From the NCBI RefSeq assembly GCF_000503215.1, contig NZ_KI628540.1, positions 253,030 to 317,029 on the forward strand: a stretch of DNA of 64,000 bases, given 5' to 3'. Made by a program: the position numbers and the translations under genes. The DNA is from Pseudomonas canadensis (GTDB lineage: Bacteria; Pseudomonadota; Gammaproteobacteria; Pseudomonadales; Pseudomonadaceae). Under the pieces are notes generated by a model. It was not told the origin of the DNA and ran no database searches. It saw only the letters and a program-made list of their open reading frames with translations. Numbering within the stretch: the first letter of the stretch is position 1; the number at the start of each line of letters is the position of its first letter. Shown piece after piece: positions 49,645-58,107 of this stretch.

Positions 49645-51036
49645 CTACCAGCTGAATTTAAGCTCGACGCCCAGGTAGTTGCTGTCATCGCCGCCAGCAC
49701 CGCGCAGGGTCTGACCTACATCGTAATGGACGGCTTCGACGGCGCCAGTGAGGTTGGGGCTGAACACATAATCGGTGCGCAGTTGCGCATAGGCGCCGGT
49801 CCAGCGATCACCTCTGCCAGCGGTGCCGGCGACCGGCAGATTGGGCTGGGTGTACACTGCGTCGCTGATGGTTTGACGCCAGAGCAGGCCGATCGCGGTT
49901 TGCACGCTGAGCTTGTCGATCGGTTTGACTGTGATTGACGGTTTGACGTGAATCAGGTTGCTGTAGCCGGTGTAGCCCGCCAGAGAAAAGTAGTAACCGT
50001 TGGGGAACAGCGGATTGAACGTACCGACGGTGCCATCCCCGGTTTTACGATCGCCGGAGGCGATGTCCAGTTGCAGGCCCACGCGCGGTTTCCAGGCCAG
50101 GCTGTCGAAGGTGTAGCCGGTGCGGCTTCCCCCAGCCCAGGCGCGGATGTCCTTGTTGCCCACCGAGCCGCTTTGCAGCATCGCTTCGATGTCCCAGTCA
50201 AAACCCATGGCCGCGCCGCCCAGGCGTGCGTCGATCAAGTGTCGGGTTTCGTCACCGTCCGCGTCCAGGTAGTGCGCCGCGCTGCGTTCATACACGCCGT
50301 AGTAGGCCGACAGCTCGTTCTTGCCGCCCACCAGCCGTTCCACGCGGACCATATGGAAACGCGCGTCGCTGTTGGATTTGTCGTCGAAGTGCCGACCGTC
50401 CTGATACTGCACCGGCTGGCTGGCAATCCCGATGAAGCGCCAATTGGATGTTTCCCAGTCGGCCCACAGCGCATCGAAGGATTGCCGCACATTCGGCCCG
50501 TCCCGTGATGAGATGAAACGCTGCAGGTCGAAGGCGAAATCCTGGCGCCCGACACGGGCCTTGAGTGTACCGCTGCTGAAGGTATTCACGTATTCGGCAA
50601 AGGCCAGTCGCAGGTCAACCCGGTTCTGGTCGGCGCCGCCAATCGTGGTTTTATCGTAGGCACGCACATCTTCGAGTTGGGTGAATACCCGCCAGTTTTC
50701 GTTCAGGTGCAGGTCGGCATGCACCTGAAAACGCTGGATCAGGTAGCGGTCACGTTTCACGTTGCGTACGCCGAAGCCGCTGGCGTCGTTCATTTCGAAA
50801 CGCTCGCGCAAGGTTGCGCCCAGGGACAGATAGGTCAACGGGTCGGCGCTCGACAACGGGATGTACTTCAAGCTGTCCAGCGGCTGCGTGCGCAGCGCCG
50901 GGTCCTGCAGTACCGACCAATCCTCCTGCCAGCGGTTGGCCTTGATGGCCGGACGCGTCGCTTGCTCGTCGGCGTGGACGCTGCCGGCGAGCAGCGGCCA
51001 CAGCACGGCCAGGCCCCAGCCTGTGCGACGGGTCAT
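49645..51036 (-). CDS. Alginate-export-type outer membrane porin
   Basis: A 463-residue outer membrane beta-barrel protein of the 'alginate export' (AlgE-like) domain family. A signal peptide ends at SVHADEQ; alternating strands and the C-terminal aromatic FSW support a barrel. It is not the algE of the alginate operon, since none of alg genes are nearby. Its start overlaps the stop of the VOC gene (ATGA), so the two are coupled. Probably a substrate-specific porin for an acidic compound. Confidence 0.85.
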   Translation of the reverse strand: MTRRTGWGLAVLWPLLAGSVHADEQATRPAIKANRWQEDWSVLQDPALRTQPLDSLKYIPLSSADPLTYLSLGATLRERFEMNDASGFGVRNVKRDRYLIQRFQVHADLHLNENWRVFTQLEDVRAYDKTTIGGADQNRVDLRLAFAEYVNTFSSGTLKARVGRQDFAFDLQRFISSRDGPNVRQSFDALWADWETSNWRFIGIASQPVQYQDGRHFDDKSNSDARFHMVRVERLVGGKNELSAYYGVYERSAAHYLDADGDETRHLIDARLGGAAMGFDWDIEAMLQSGSVGNKDIRAWAGGSRTGYTFDSLAWKPRVGLQLDIASGDRKTGDGTVGTFNPLFPNGYYFSLAGYTGYSNLIHVKPSITVKPIDKLSVQTAIGLLWRQTISDAVYTQPNLPVAGTAGRGDRWTGAYAQLRTDYVFSPNLTGAVEAVHYDVGQTLRGAGGDDSNYLGVELKFSW

Positions 51037-51932
51037 TTTACTGCGATGAGTTGATGGATCTCTGCGACGTAGCCGCCTGGGAATTCGACCAACGCACTGC
51101 GACGGCCTTTGCTGTCGAACGCGGGCACCAGCACTTTGGCGCCAGAGCCGGTGGCCTTGCCCAGGGTAGCCTTCAGGTCAGCCACTTGATAGCCGGTGGT
51201 CTCGTGGCCGAACGGGTAGGGCAGTTGGCCGTTGGTGACCAACACTGCCATGCGCCCGAATGGCGACTCGATGTCGACACGACGATAACTGCCTTTGGCT
51301 TGACCGATATCGACGCCAGGCGCGTGTTTGTCATCGACCAGGACTTTACCGTGGGAGAAACCGAGGAACGATTTGATGAACGTATCGGCACGCTCTGCGC
51401 TGAGGTACACACGGTTTTCCGGTACGGTCTGGAACGCTGCGTATTCAGGGGTCTTAGTGTGCCAGTAAAGCTGCATGTTGACGCCGCCTGGCCATTGCAC
51501 CACCGCGTCACGCCCGATCGGGTCGGGGAAGTCGTTGACGATCACCGCCGCGCCGTTTTCCCGGGCGGCCTTGAGGGCGGCGTCCATGTCCTTGACCAGG
51601 TAACCGTTGCGCTCTTGGCCAAATGGATGCGGGATCGGCGTGGTGAAACCAAACAACGACACCGTGCCCGCTGGAGTCTGCAGCAATTGCGAGGTGGTGC
51701 TGCTTGGCACCGGCAGTACATTCACCACCACTTGGTCTGTGCTTTTGCCGCCGAAGGTGGCCAGGAAACTCTGGGCAAATCGGTCGACCTCCGCCGGTGC
51801 CACATAGACGTGGCTGGTGTCGTACTGGGGCGCCACGGCCACCGCGGGTGTTGCCGCAAAGGCACTGCCCATTATCTGCGCGGCCAGCAATGTCAGTGCC
51901 AGGGAAACCTTCACTCGTTTACACATGCCCAC
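51033..51932 (-). CDS. Exported VOC (glyoxalase/dioxygenase-fold) protein
   Basis: A 299-residue protein with a signal peptide (residues 1-27, ending GSAFAAT) and two VOC-like repeats (about 38-165 and 170-297; both contain PFGQERNGYLV or PFGHETTGYQV). It resembles lactoylglutathione-lyase-type exported proteins of unknown function. Translationally coupled to the porin downstream, suggesting a joint role at the envelope. A second ATG lies two codons in. Confidence 0.78.
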   Translation of the reverse strand: MGMCKRVKVSLALTLLAAQIMGSAFAATPAVAVAPQYDTSHVYVAPAEVDRFAQSFLATFGGKSTDQVVVNVLPVPSSTTSQLLQTPAGTVSLFGFTTPIPHPFGQERNGYLVKDMDAALKAARENGAAVIVNDFPDPIGRDAVVQWPGGVNMQLYWHTKTPEYAAFQTVPENRVYLSAERADTFIKSFLGFSHGKVLVDDKHAPGVDIGQAKGSYRRVDIESPFGRMAVLVTNGQLPYPFGHETTGYQVADLKATLGKATGSGAKVLVPAFDSKGRRSALVEFPGGYVAEIHQLIAVK

Positions 51933-52020
51933 TCTCCAGCACTTTTAAGCGTGATCGAAAGTCACGATCTTAGGGGCGGGGCTGTGGGGCCGATTGTATG
52001 CACGTGCTTGGTTGAGCGTT

Positions 52021-52320
52021 TCAAGGTCGCTGCGGTTTTACCGAGGTACCGAAGGTATTGCCCATGCGCACACCGGTCGCCGCGGGCGTCGACAGCCCCA
52101 GGGCGTTTGGCAGCCTTTTCTCGATGGAAATGTCCTGCGCCTCACGGTTCTTCTTCGCCGCCTTGGCCGCGTTCGTGGCATTGCCCATCTGTTGGCTCAG
52201 GCAACCATAGTCGGGGGCCTTGTAGCCATCCACCGTGACTTCTGGGCAGCCGTCGGCGTGAGCCAGCCAAGGCAAGGCGGCACTCAGCAACAACGCGGCA
52301 AGGGTCGGTAAAGATTTCAT
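52021..52320 (-). CDS. Small exported protein, unknown function
   Basis: A 99-residue protein with a clear signal peptide (KSLPTLAALLLSAALPWLAHA, cleavage before DGCPEV). The mature part has two Cys residues (GCPEV, YGCLSQQMG) that may form a disulfide, and a basic Pro/Ser/Thr-rich tail. CAGGAGGCC precedes the ATG. It is divergent from vreA. I do not recognise the family. Confidence 0.7.
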   Translation of the reverse strand: MKSLPTLAALLLSAALPWLAHADGCPEVTVDGYKAPDYGCLSQQMGNATNAAKAAKKNREAQDISIEKRLPNALGLSTPAATGVRMGNTFGTSVKPQRP

Positions 52321-52522
52321 CAGTGGCCTCCTGGCGAGGCCCAGAAGTGGCCCGTCATGACGTGCAAGTCTAGTGCAGCGGGCTTCTCATCACCGTGATG
52401 TTTTTTTTGCTATCACCGTAACATCAGGTTCATAAACTGGCCTCAGGATGACGGTTTTCTAGGGCGCGTCGGCCGTGCAGCGATGCAGAGCAGGGGGTGA
52501 ACAGGGAGTCTGGAGGCGCGTC
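52321..52522. promoter_or_regulatory. vreA upstream region with repeated ATCACCGT motif
   Basis: Contains the dyad CATCACCGTGATG (52388-52400) followed by eight T, and a second ATCACCGTAACATC at 52412-52425. The segment CCGTAACATCAGGTTCATAA (52416-52435) is a loose match to a Pho box. A promoter for vreAIR and one for the divergent small gene are expected here. Confidence 0.4.
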
Positions 52523-53182
52523 ATGTGCGCCCTGGTCTTGCTGTTGCTGTTGGCCGGCGGTCGTACGGCGCAGGCAGAGTCACAGCTGCTGTCGTTGAAC
52601 CTGCCGGCGCAAGACCTGGAACATGCACTGCAAGCCTACAGCCGCGCCACCGGGATGGCGGTGCTGGTGGACCGCGAGTTGACGCGGGGCCGGCGCTCCA
52701 TCGGGGTACGCGGACGCTTTACGGCGCAAGAAGCACTGGCGATGTTGCTGACAGGGAGTGGCCTGATGGCACGTTATGCACGCAGCGATGCGTTTACCTT
52801 GCAGACCCCGCAGGTCAGCCAGCCACCGCCCACAAAGGGGGCGGCGACACGCAGCGCCGCGCGGATCAACAACAGCTACGCGACGGCATTGCAGCAAGCC
52901 ATCGAGACCAGCCTGTGCCGCTCGCCGCTGACCCGGCCCGGCAGTTTTCGGGCATTGGTGCAGGTGTGGGTCAACCCGGACGGGGTGATTGAACACAGCC
53001 GGTTGGTCAGTTCTACCGGCGATGAACAACGCGATGAAGCACTGGTGCGCAGCCTGAGCGCAGCCCGGGTCCAACGCCCGGCGCCGAGTTCACTGCGCCA
53101 ACCGGTGACTTTACTTCTGATGCCTGACACAACAGGAACACGCATGGAATGCACAGCAGCGAAAGGAACCTGGGGCGGATGA
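52523..53182 (+). CDS. vreA: VreA-like STN/TonB_C surface-signalling protein
   Basis: A 219-residue exported protein. Signal peptide residues 1-18 (CALVLLLLLAGGRTAQA), an STN (secretin/TonB N-terminal short) domain at about 20-95 (LPAQDLEHALQAYSRATGMAVLVD) and a C-terminal TonB/TolA-like domain (FRALVQVWVNPDGVIEHSRLVSSTG). It has no beta-barrel, as in P. aeruginosa VreA (PUMA3), which is encoded directly before VreI and VreR and the hxc genes, as here. GGAGG lies seven bases before ATG 52523; the frame is open back to GTG 52475. Confidence 0.85.
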   Translation: MCALVLLLLLAGGRTAQAESQLLSLNLPAQDLEHALQAYSRATGMAVLVDRELTRGRRSIGVRGRFTAQEALAMLLTGSGLMARYARSDAFTLQTPQVSQPPPTKGAATRSAARINNSYATALQQAIETSLCRSPLTRPGSFRALVQVWVNPDGVIEHSRLVSSTGDEQRDEALVRSLSAARVQRPAPSSLRQPVTLLLMPDTTGTRMECTAAKGTWGG

Positions 53183-53724
53183 AAAATACCGGGCACAGTA
53201 CGATGGTCAGCTTGTTCCTGGCCTCCTACGAAGACTTCAAGGTGCGTTTGCGCAAGCGCCTGGGCTCGGAAGACCTGGCCAACGACGTGCTGCACGAAAC
53301 CTACCTGCGGGTCGACCGCATGGACGTGCCGCCCAACCTGCAACAGCCCAACGCCTACCTGTACCGCATGGCCCTGAACATCGCCGCTGACCGCCGCCAG
53401 GCCGATGCGCGACTGCTCACCGGCAGCGAAGTGGAAGAACTGCTGCAAAGCGCCGACGAAGCCCAGGACCCGTCGCGGGTGGTGGGCGGCCAGAAAGAGA
53501 TCCAATCCTTGGTCAAGGCGCTTTACGAACTGCCGGCACGCCGCCGCAAAATTCTCATCGCCGCGCGCCTGGAAGAGGCGCCGCACCTTGAGATTTCCCA
53601 GCGTTTCGGCATCTCCACGCGCATGGTCGAGAAGGAAATCAAGGCCGCCCTGGGCCACTGTGCCAAGCGCCTCGAAAGAAAAGTGATTCAGCGGTTCGGT
53701 CCCGGGGCCGGAAAACCGTCTTAG
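53179..53724 (+). CDS. vreI: ECF sigma factor VreI
   Basis: A 181-residue FecI-type extracytoplasmic-function sigma factor. Region 2 is seen in SLFLASYEDFKVRLRKRLGSEDLANDVLHETYLRV (landmarks) and ALNIAADRRQ; region 4 in LPARRRKILIAARLEEAPHLEISQRFGISTRMVEKEI. Start at 53179 overlaps the vreA stop (ATGA). In P. aeruginosa VreI directs expression of the hxc secretion genes and others under phosphate starvation. Confidence 0.9.
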   Translation: MKNTGHSTMVSLFLASYEDFKVRLRKRLGSEDLANDVLHETYLRVDRMDVPPNLQQPNAYLYRMALNIAADRRQADARLLTGSEVEELLQSADEAQDPSRVVGGQKEIQSLVKALYELPARRRKILIAARLEEAPHLEISQRFGISTRMVEKEIKAALGHCAKRLERKVIQRFGPGAGKPS

Positions 53725-53761
53725 TGTCGAGTCCCTGATAAATCCGTGAGTACGTGCGCGC

Positions 53762-54688
53762 TTGAATATTTTCAGCTTCCCCAACGCCCGGCCATCCGCC
53801 GCCAGTCCCCTGCACGATGAAGCCCGCGATTGGCTGCTCCTGCTGACCTCGGGCCGCGCCACCGTGGCCGATGCCAAGGCGCTCAAGGCCTGGTGCGCGC
53901 AGAGCCCGGAGCATGCCCAGGCATTCGAGCAGGCCAAGGTGCTGTGGCAAAACCTCACACCGGCCCTCGACCAGGTGGCGCAACCGCGCAGCTTTGGTCG
54001 ACGGGCGTTCCTGGGCGGCGCGATTGCCGCTTCGGCCGCGGTGGTGATGGTGCGCGTCGGCGTGCCGGGTGGCTTTGCCGGGCTTACCGCGGACTATCAC
54101 ACTGAAGTCGGTGAGCAGCGCCAGGTGCTGTTAAGCGAGGGGATCAGCTTGGAGCTCAACACCCAGACCCGCATCAGCCGGGTGGGGCAGGGCATTGAAC
54201 TGCTTGAAGGCGAAGTCGAAGTGCTCGCCCACGTTGCCCAACCGCTCAAGGTCCAGGCCGGCGAGGGTTGGGTGAGCGCGGCGCAGGCGCGGTTCAACGT
54301 GCGGCATACCGATCACACCGTGTGTGTCACCTGTATCGAAGGGTCGCTGTCGGTGGACGCTGCCGGCAACAGCATGAGCCTGGGCAGTGGCCGGCAATTG
54401 ACCTACAGCACTGCCGGTTTCAGTGAGGTGACGACAGTCGACACCCAGGCAGTCGTGGCCTGGCGTGAACAGGTGCTGGTGTTCAACAACGCCACGTTGG
54501 CGACGGTGGTGGATGAGATCAACCGGTACCGACCTGGGATGCTTGTATTGCTTAACAAGCAACTGGGACAGCGCCGGGTGCAGGCACGGTTCAGTCTGCA
54601 GCAACTGGCGGGCGTGGCGTTGTTGATTCGCGATGCATACGGGGCGAAGTGCACGGAGTTGCCGGGTGGGGTGGTGTTGTTGAGTTAA
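53762..54688 (+). CDS. vreR: VreR-type anti-sigma factor (FecR family)
   Basis: A 308-residue FecR-type inner membrane regulator. The cytoplasmic part (residues 1-75) has the DUF4880-like region (DEARDWLLLLTSGRATVADAKALKAWC, by landmarks), a single membrane anchor begins with a twin-arginine-like FGRRAFLGG (about 78-86), and a FecR beta domain follows. The frame starts with TTG 53762; no ATG or GTG is better placed and no Shine-Dalgarno sequence is evident. It converges with hxcW with a 4-bp overlap. It would sense the VreA signal and release VreI. Confidence 0.87.
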   Translation: MNIFSFPNARPSAASPLHDEARDWLLLLTSGRATVADAKALKAWCAQSPEHAQAFEQAKVLWQNLTPALDQVAQPRSFGRRAFLGGAIAASAAVVMVRVGVPGGFAGLTADYHTEVGEQRQVLLSEGISLELNTQTRISRVGQGIELLEGEVEVLAHVAQPLKVQAGEGWVSAAQARFNVRHTDHTVCVTCIEGSLSVDAAGNSMSLGSGRQLTYSTAGFSEVTTVDTQAVVAWREQVLVFNNATLATVVDEINRYRPGMLVLLNKQLGQRRVQARFSLQQLAGVALLIRDAYGAKCTELPGGVVLLS

Positions 54689-55305
54689 TTCATCGACCCC
54701 AACGGCCCCACCACCTGCCGATATTTTTCCACGCCCTGAGGCGTCTGCCGCACCAGACTGATTTCCAGTCCCAGCGGATCCTCCCGACGATTTCCGCTCA
54801 ATTGTCGCCATCCCTTGTCTGCGTCCCACACTCGCACCTGCAGGTCACTCACACCGGTCAACACCACCACCCCATCCTTGGCCGCCGGCAGCGGGTATCG
54901 GTCCCGCGTCGGGGCGGCGGCGCGGTACAACGAGTCGCCCTTGAGCCACCAGCGCACGCGTTGCAGCCCATCCCCGGCCGTCGGAGCGCTGCGGATCACG
55001 TCCAGCCTGAAGCCCTTGCTGTCGGAGCTGCGCACGGTCACGGCGGCCAGCCCTTCGGTTTTGGGTGCCTCGTCTTGCGACACATCGGTGGCAACCAGCT
55101 CAACACTGGCGCGCAAGCTGATGTCGCGCTGCATCTGGTTCAGTGCCCGCAGCAGCACCTCCGTCTGCTCACTGCTCGCCTGCAAATGCTGATCAGCGCG
55201 CGTCACGCTGTCCAGCCCGCGCCAGGCGATCAGACTGACCACCGCCATGAGCATGATCGCCACCATCACTTCGATCAGGGTGAAGCCTTGCTGGGAGGTG
55301 TTCAT
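54685..55305 (-). CDS. hxcW: Type II secretion minor pseudopilin HxcW (GspJ)
   Basis: A 206-residue pseudopilin. The prepilin peptidase site is G|FTLIEVMVAI at residues 7-8 with Glu5 of the mature helix. Length is typical of GspJ (about 200). It starts in an ATGA overlap with the hxcU stop, so the two minor pseudopilin genes form a short minus-strand operon within the locus. Confidence 0.88.
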   Translation of the reverse strand: MNTSQQGFTLIEVMVAIMLMAVVSLIAWRGLDSVTRADQHLQASSEQTEVLLRALNQMQRDISLRASVELVATDVSQDEAPKTEGLAAVTVRSSDSKGFRLDVIRSAPTAGDGLQRVRWWLKGDSLYRAAAPTRDRYPLPAAKDGVVVLTGVSDLQVRVWDADKGWRQLSGNRREDPLGLEISLVRQTPQGVEKYRQVVGPLGSMN

Positions 55306-55754
55306 GGTTGACTCACTACGCGCATCAAGCCGGCGGCGTCGCGTTGCAGGCTGAGGCTGTGTTGCCCGTCGGACAGCACCACCCGCAGCGGTGGGTTGAT
55401 CCATTCGGCATTGAGCACCAGGGTTTGCCGGGGTTCGATGTTGATCTGCATGGGCGTGCTTTCCCAGAGGCGCGGCCGCAGTTGGGTGTCGCCCTGGAAA
55501 GACTCCACGCTCCTCCCATCATCGCTGCGGCGGTTGAAGCCAAAGCCCTTGGCATCCGCACGCCAGGTGATGGGACGGCCGTCGGCGTGGGCTTCGGCCT
55601 GGGCGACTTGCAGCAACTGGCTCAGGCGCTCGGCGTCTTTGCGCAGCAGGTGCAGTGGGTCGGGTTTGATCGTGAGGCTGATGGCGGCGCTGGCGATGCC
55701 GATGATCACCAGCACCACCATTAGCTCGATCAGGGTGAAACCTTGCTGTTTCAT
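55302..55754 (-). CDS. hxcU: Type II secretion minor pseudopilin HxcU (GspH)
   Basis: A 150-residue pseudopilin with the cleavage site G|FTLIELMVVLVI at residues 5-6. The rest fits GspH (KDAERLSQLLQVAQAEAHADG and ITWRADAKGFGF). It is divergent from hxcP (93-bp gap). The frame is open further upstream but the short leader MKQQG is the expected prepilin start. Confidence 0.88.
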   Translation of the reverse strand: MKQQGFTLIELMVVLVIIGIASAAISLTIKPDPLHLLRKDAERLSQLLQVAQAEAHADGRPITWRADAKGFGFNRRSDDGRSVESFQGDTQLRPRLWESTPMQINIEPRQTLVLNAEWINPPLRVVLSDGQHSLSLQRDAAGLMRVVSQP

Positions 55755-55847
55755 CGCGGGCTTCCTGGAGAACTGGGGAGTCTGTGAAATAAAAGCGTGC
55801 GAATTGATCTGTAGGCTGGTGCGACGGACAAACAGGAGGTCCTCCCC

Positions 55848-56279
55848 ATGGCATTTGCCCATCGTTTCACCCTGGCCCACGGCGTGCAGGCGCTGGGTGT
55901 GCTGGCCGCCCTGGCGGGCGTGGCGGTATGGACGCCGCTGCTGCTTACCACGGCAGAATCCCACACGCCCCAAGCCACGCCCCAGGCACTCGCGGCGCGC
56001 AGCGATAACCCGGCGCTGCAATGGTTTTCCAATGCGCCGACGGCGCTGCAGGTGAAGGTCACGGGTGTGCTGGCGGGCGCCCGTGGTGCGGTGGCGATCC
56101 TCAGTCTCAACGACGGACCGCCGCGCAGCTTTCTATTGGGCGAGCGGCTCAGCCCCGGCGTGCGGTTGACGGCCATCGAAGGCGATGGAGTCGAGATCGA
56201 GCGCGGTGGCGAGAAGCTGCGCGTCAACCTCGACAAGTTGCCGGACGGCCCTGCGCTGCCGCTGCTCACTCGGCCATGA
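55848..56279 (+). CDS. hxcP: Type II secretion protein HxcP (GspC)
   Basis: A 143-residue inner membrane protein with one N-terminal membrane segment (about residues 14-34) and a periplasmic HR domain (VTGVLAGARGAVAILSLNDGPP, by landmarks) that contacts the secretin. It is shorter than XcpP/GspC (about 235-280) because it lacks a C-terminal PDZ or coiled-coil domain, as the Hxc version does. It overlaps the convergent hxcV by 14 bp. Confidence 0.82.
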   Translation: MAFAHRFTLAHGVQALGVLAALAGVAVWTPLLLTTAESHTPQATPQALAARSDNPALQWFSNAPTALQVKVTGVLAGARGAVAILSLNDGPPRSFLLGERLSPGVRLTAIEGDGVEIERGGEKLRVNLDKLPDGPALPLLTRP

Positions 56280-56631
56280 CCTGGGTGTCCAGCCGCGCCA
56301 GGGGTGGCGCTTCGCGGCTGGCGTCGAGCACCTGCAGGTTGACCTGAAACAGGCGGCCATCGGCGTTGATGGTCTGCTCGCAACGCAGTTTCAGGCGGCC
56401 CTGATCGCACTCGAAGGTCTTCTTGCCGCTGCGCAAGTGGCCTTCCAGGCGCAGTTCCGCCAGGCGACTCTGCGCCGCCAGCAACGCGATCGATTTATCC
56501 CGCAGCAAGCCGTTGCTCTGGGTCATCAGCCCGGCCACGCGTACGGCGGCGGCCATGGCCACGGAGATGATCGCCAGCGCCACCAGCACCTCGATCAGGG
56601 TAAAACCTTGCTCCTTGCGACGGCCGTACAT
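56266..56631 (-). CDS. hxcV: Type II secretion minor pseudopilin HxcV (GspI)
   Basis: A 121-residue pseudopilin; cleavage site G|FTLIEVLVALAI at residues 9-10, mature length about 112, as for GspI. SNGLLRDKSIALLAAQSRLAEL is typical of the family. It is the third pseudopilin gene on the minus strand, while the major pseudopilin is on the plus strand. Confidence 0.88.
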   Translation of the reverse strand: MYGRRKEQGFTLIEVLVALAIISVAMAAAVRVAGLMTQSNGLLRDKSIALLAAQSRLAELRLEGHLRSGKKTFECDQGRLKLRCEQTINADGRLFQVNLQVLDASREAPPLARLDTQVMAE

Positions 56632-56779
56632 GGTGCTCTCAAAGCCGGGAAACAGGCCCGCAGACTAGCGCCGGCAGTTGACCGATTGGCGACCGAAACT
56701 CCCGAGGATTTTCAATACGACTGACATGTGTTCTTGCAACACTGCGCCACGAATTGCACTCAAGCCAAGGAATGTCGAG

Positions 56780-57229
56780 ATGGATATCGCGCGCCTAACG
56801 TCCCCATTGCCAGGCCCTCGCGGGCAGCGTGGCTTCACCTTGATCGAGATCATGGTGGTGGTGGTCATCCTCGGGATCCTGGCCGCCATGGTGGTGCCCA
56901 AGGTGCTGGATCGGCCGGACCAGGCAAGGGCCACGGCGGCCAAGCAGGACATCGGTGGGTTGATGCAGGCGCTGAAACTCTATCGGCTCGACCACGGTAC
57001 CTACCCGAACATGAACCAAGGTCTGAAAGTGCTGGTGGAGCGCCCGGCGGACGCGAAGAACAGCAACTGGCGCGCCTACCTGGAGCGGTTGCCCAACGAC
57101 CCGTGGGGCAACCCTTATCACTACCTTAACCCAGGCGCCAACGGTGAGGTCGATGTGTTCTCCCTCGGTGCCGATGGCCAGCCGGATGGCGAGGGTGTGA
57201 ATGCCGATATCGGCTCCTGGCAGCTGTAA
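56780..57229 (+). CDS. hxcT: Type II secretion major pseudopilin HxcT (GspG)
   Basis: A 149-residue major pseudopilin. Cleavage at G|FTLIEIMVVVVILGILAAM near residue 17-18 (long leader MDIARLTSPLPGPRGQRG), and the GspG signatures KQDIGGLMQALKLYRLDHGTYP and DPWGNPYHY are intact. AAGGA precedes ATG 56780 although the frame is open to 56678. The next gene starts 8 bp after its stop. Confidence 0.93.
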   Translation: MDIARLTSPLPGPRGQRGFTLIEIMVVVVILGILAAMVVPKVLDRPDQARATAAKQDIGGLMQALKLYRLDHGTYPNMNQGLKVLVERPADAKNSNWRAYLERLPNDPWGNPYHYLNPGANGEVDVFSLGADGQPDGEGVNADIGSWQL

Positions 57230-57237
57230 GGCCCATT

Positions 57238-58107
57238 ATGAAACGGTATTCGCCCCCAGCGGCGAAGCAGCGCGGCATGGCGATTATCAGCGCCTTGCTG
57301 ATCGCTGCGGTGGTCGCGGTGTTGGCCGGCGCCATGCTCACGCGCCAGACCGTGTTCACCCGCGGCCTGGAAGCCGAGCAGCTGCGCATCCAGGGCCAGT
57401 GGTTGTTGCAGGGTGGCCTTGAGCGCAGCCGACAGATGCTCTGGGACGCACGCCAGAAGGACGTGCTGACCCGCCTCGACCAGCTTTGGGCCCGCCCTCA
57501 AAGGGGCGACTTTGAGGGCCGGATCGAGGACGAGCAGGGCAAGTTCAACCTGCGCAACCTGGTCAATCGCCAGCAGGTGGATGCCGAACAGTTACAGAGT
57601 TTCGAGCGGCTGTGCCGGCTGATCGGCGTCGATCCGGCCGTGAGTCGGCGCATAAGCCAGCGGGTGATTGCCTCTTATGAACCGCCCGCCAAATACCCGA
57701 TGCTACGCAGCCTGGATGACCTGAGTGGAATTGAAGGCCTCAACCCCGTCATGTTGCAGCGCATGCAGGCCTACATCAGCGTGTTGCCCGGCCAGACCTG
57801 GATCAACGGCAACACCGCCAGCGCCGAAGTGCTCAGCGCGGTGGTTCCGCAGCTCAGCCTGTCCCAGGCCCACGGGCTGGTGGCCGAGCGCGACAGTGGG
57901 CAGTGGTTCATCAACCGTGGGGATTTTGTCAATCGCCTGCGGCTGCCCCAAGTGGCGGTGGACACAGTCCAGGTGGGCATCACCAGTGAATGGTTTCGCG
58001 TGCAGGGTCAGGCCCGGCGCGAGCAGCGGCGGGTGACGATCGACGCGTTGTTGCATCGCCCGGAAGACCGTCAGCCGCGGGTCATCTGGTCGCGGGTGGG
58101 CGTATGA
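57238..58107 (+). CDS. hxcX: Type II secretion pseudopilus tip protein HxcX (GspK)
   Basis: A 289-residue GspK. The prepilin-like site is QRG|MAIISALLIAAVVAVLAG near residue 13, without the usual Phe-Thr, as in other GspK proteins; the SAM-like domain region DLSGIEGLNPVMLQRMQAYISVLP and INGNTASAEVL follow. It caps the pseudopilus. Ends in an ATGA overlap with hxcY. Confidence 0.9.
   Translation: MKRYSPPAAKQRGMAIISALLIAAVVAVLAGAMLTRQTVFTRGLEAEQLRIQGQWLLQGGLERSRQMLWDARQKDVLTRLDQLWARPQRGDFEGRIEDEQGKFNLRNLVNRQQVDAEQLQSFERLCRLIGVDPAVSRRISQRVIASYEPPAKYPMLRSLDDLSGIEGLNPVMLQRMQAYISVLPGQTWINGNTASAEVLSAVVPQLSLSQAHGLVAERDSGQWFINRGDFVNRLRLPQVAVDTVQVGITSEWFRVQGQARREQRRVTIDALLHRPEDRQPRVIWSRVGV

Noticed and set aside
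49645..51036. Calling the porin AlgE of the alginate operon
   Set aside because: Only the domain family agrees; none of the alginate biosynthesis genes are adjacent and it is coupled to a VOC protein instead.
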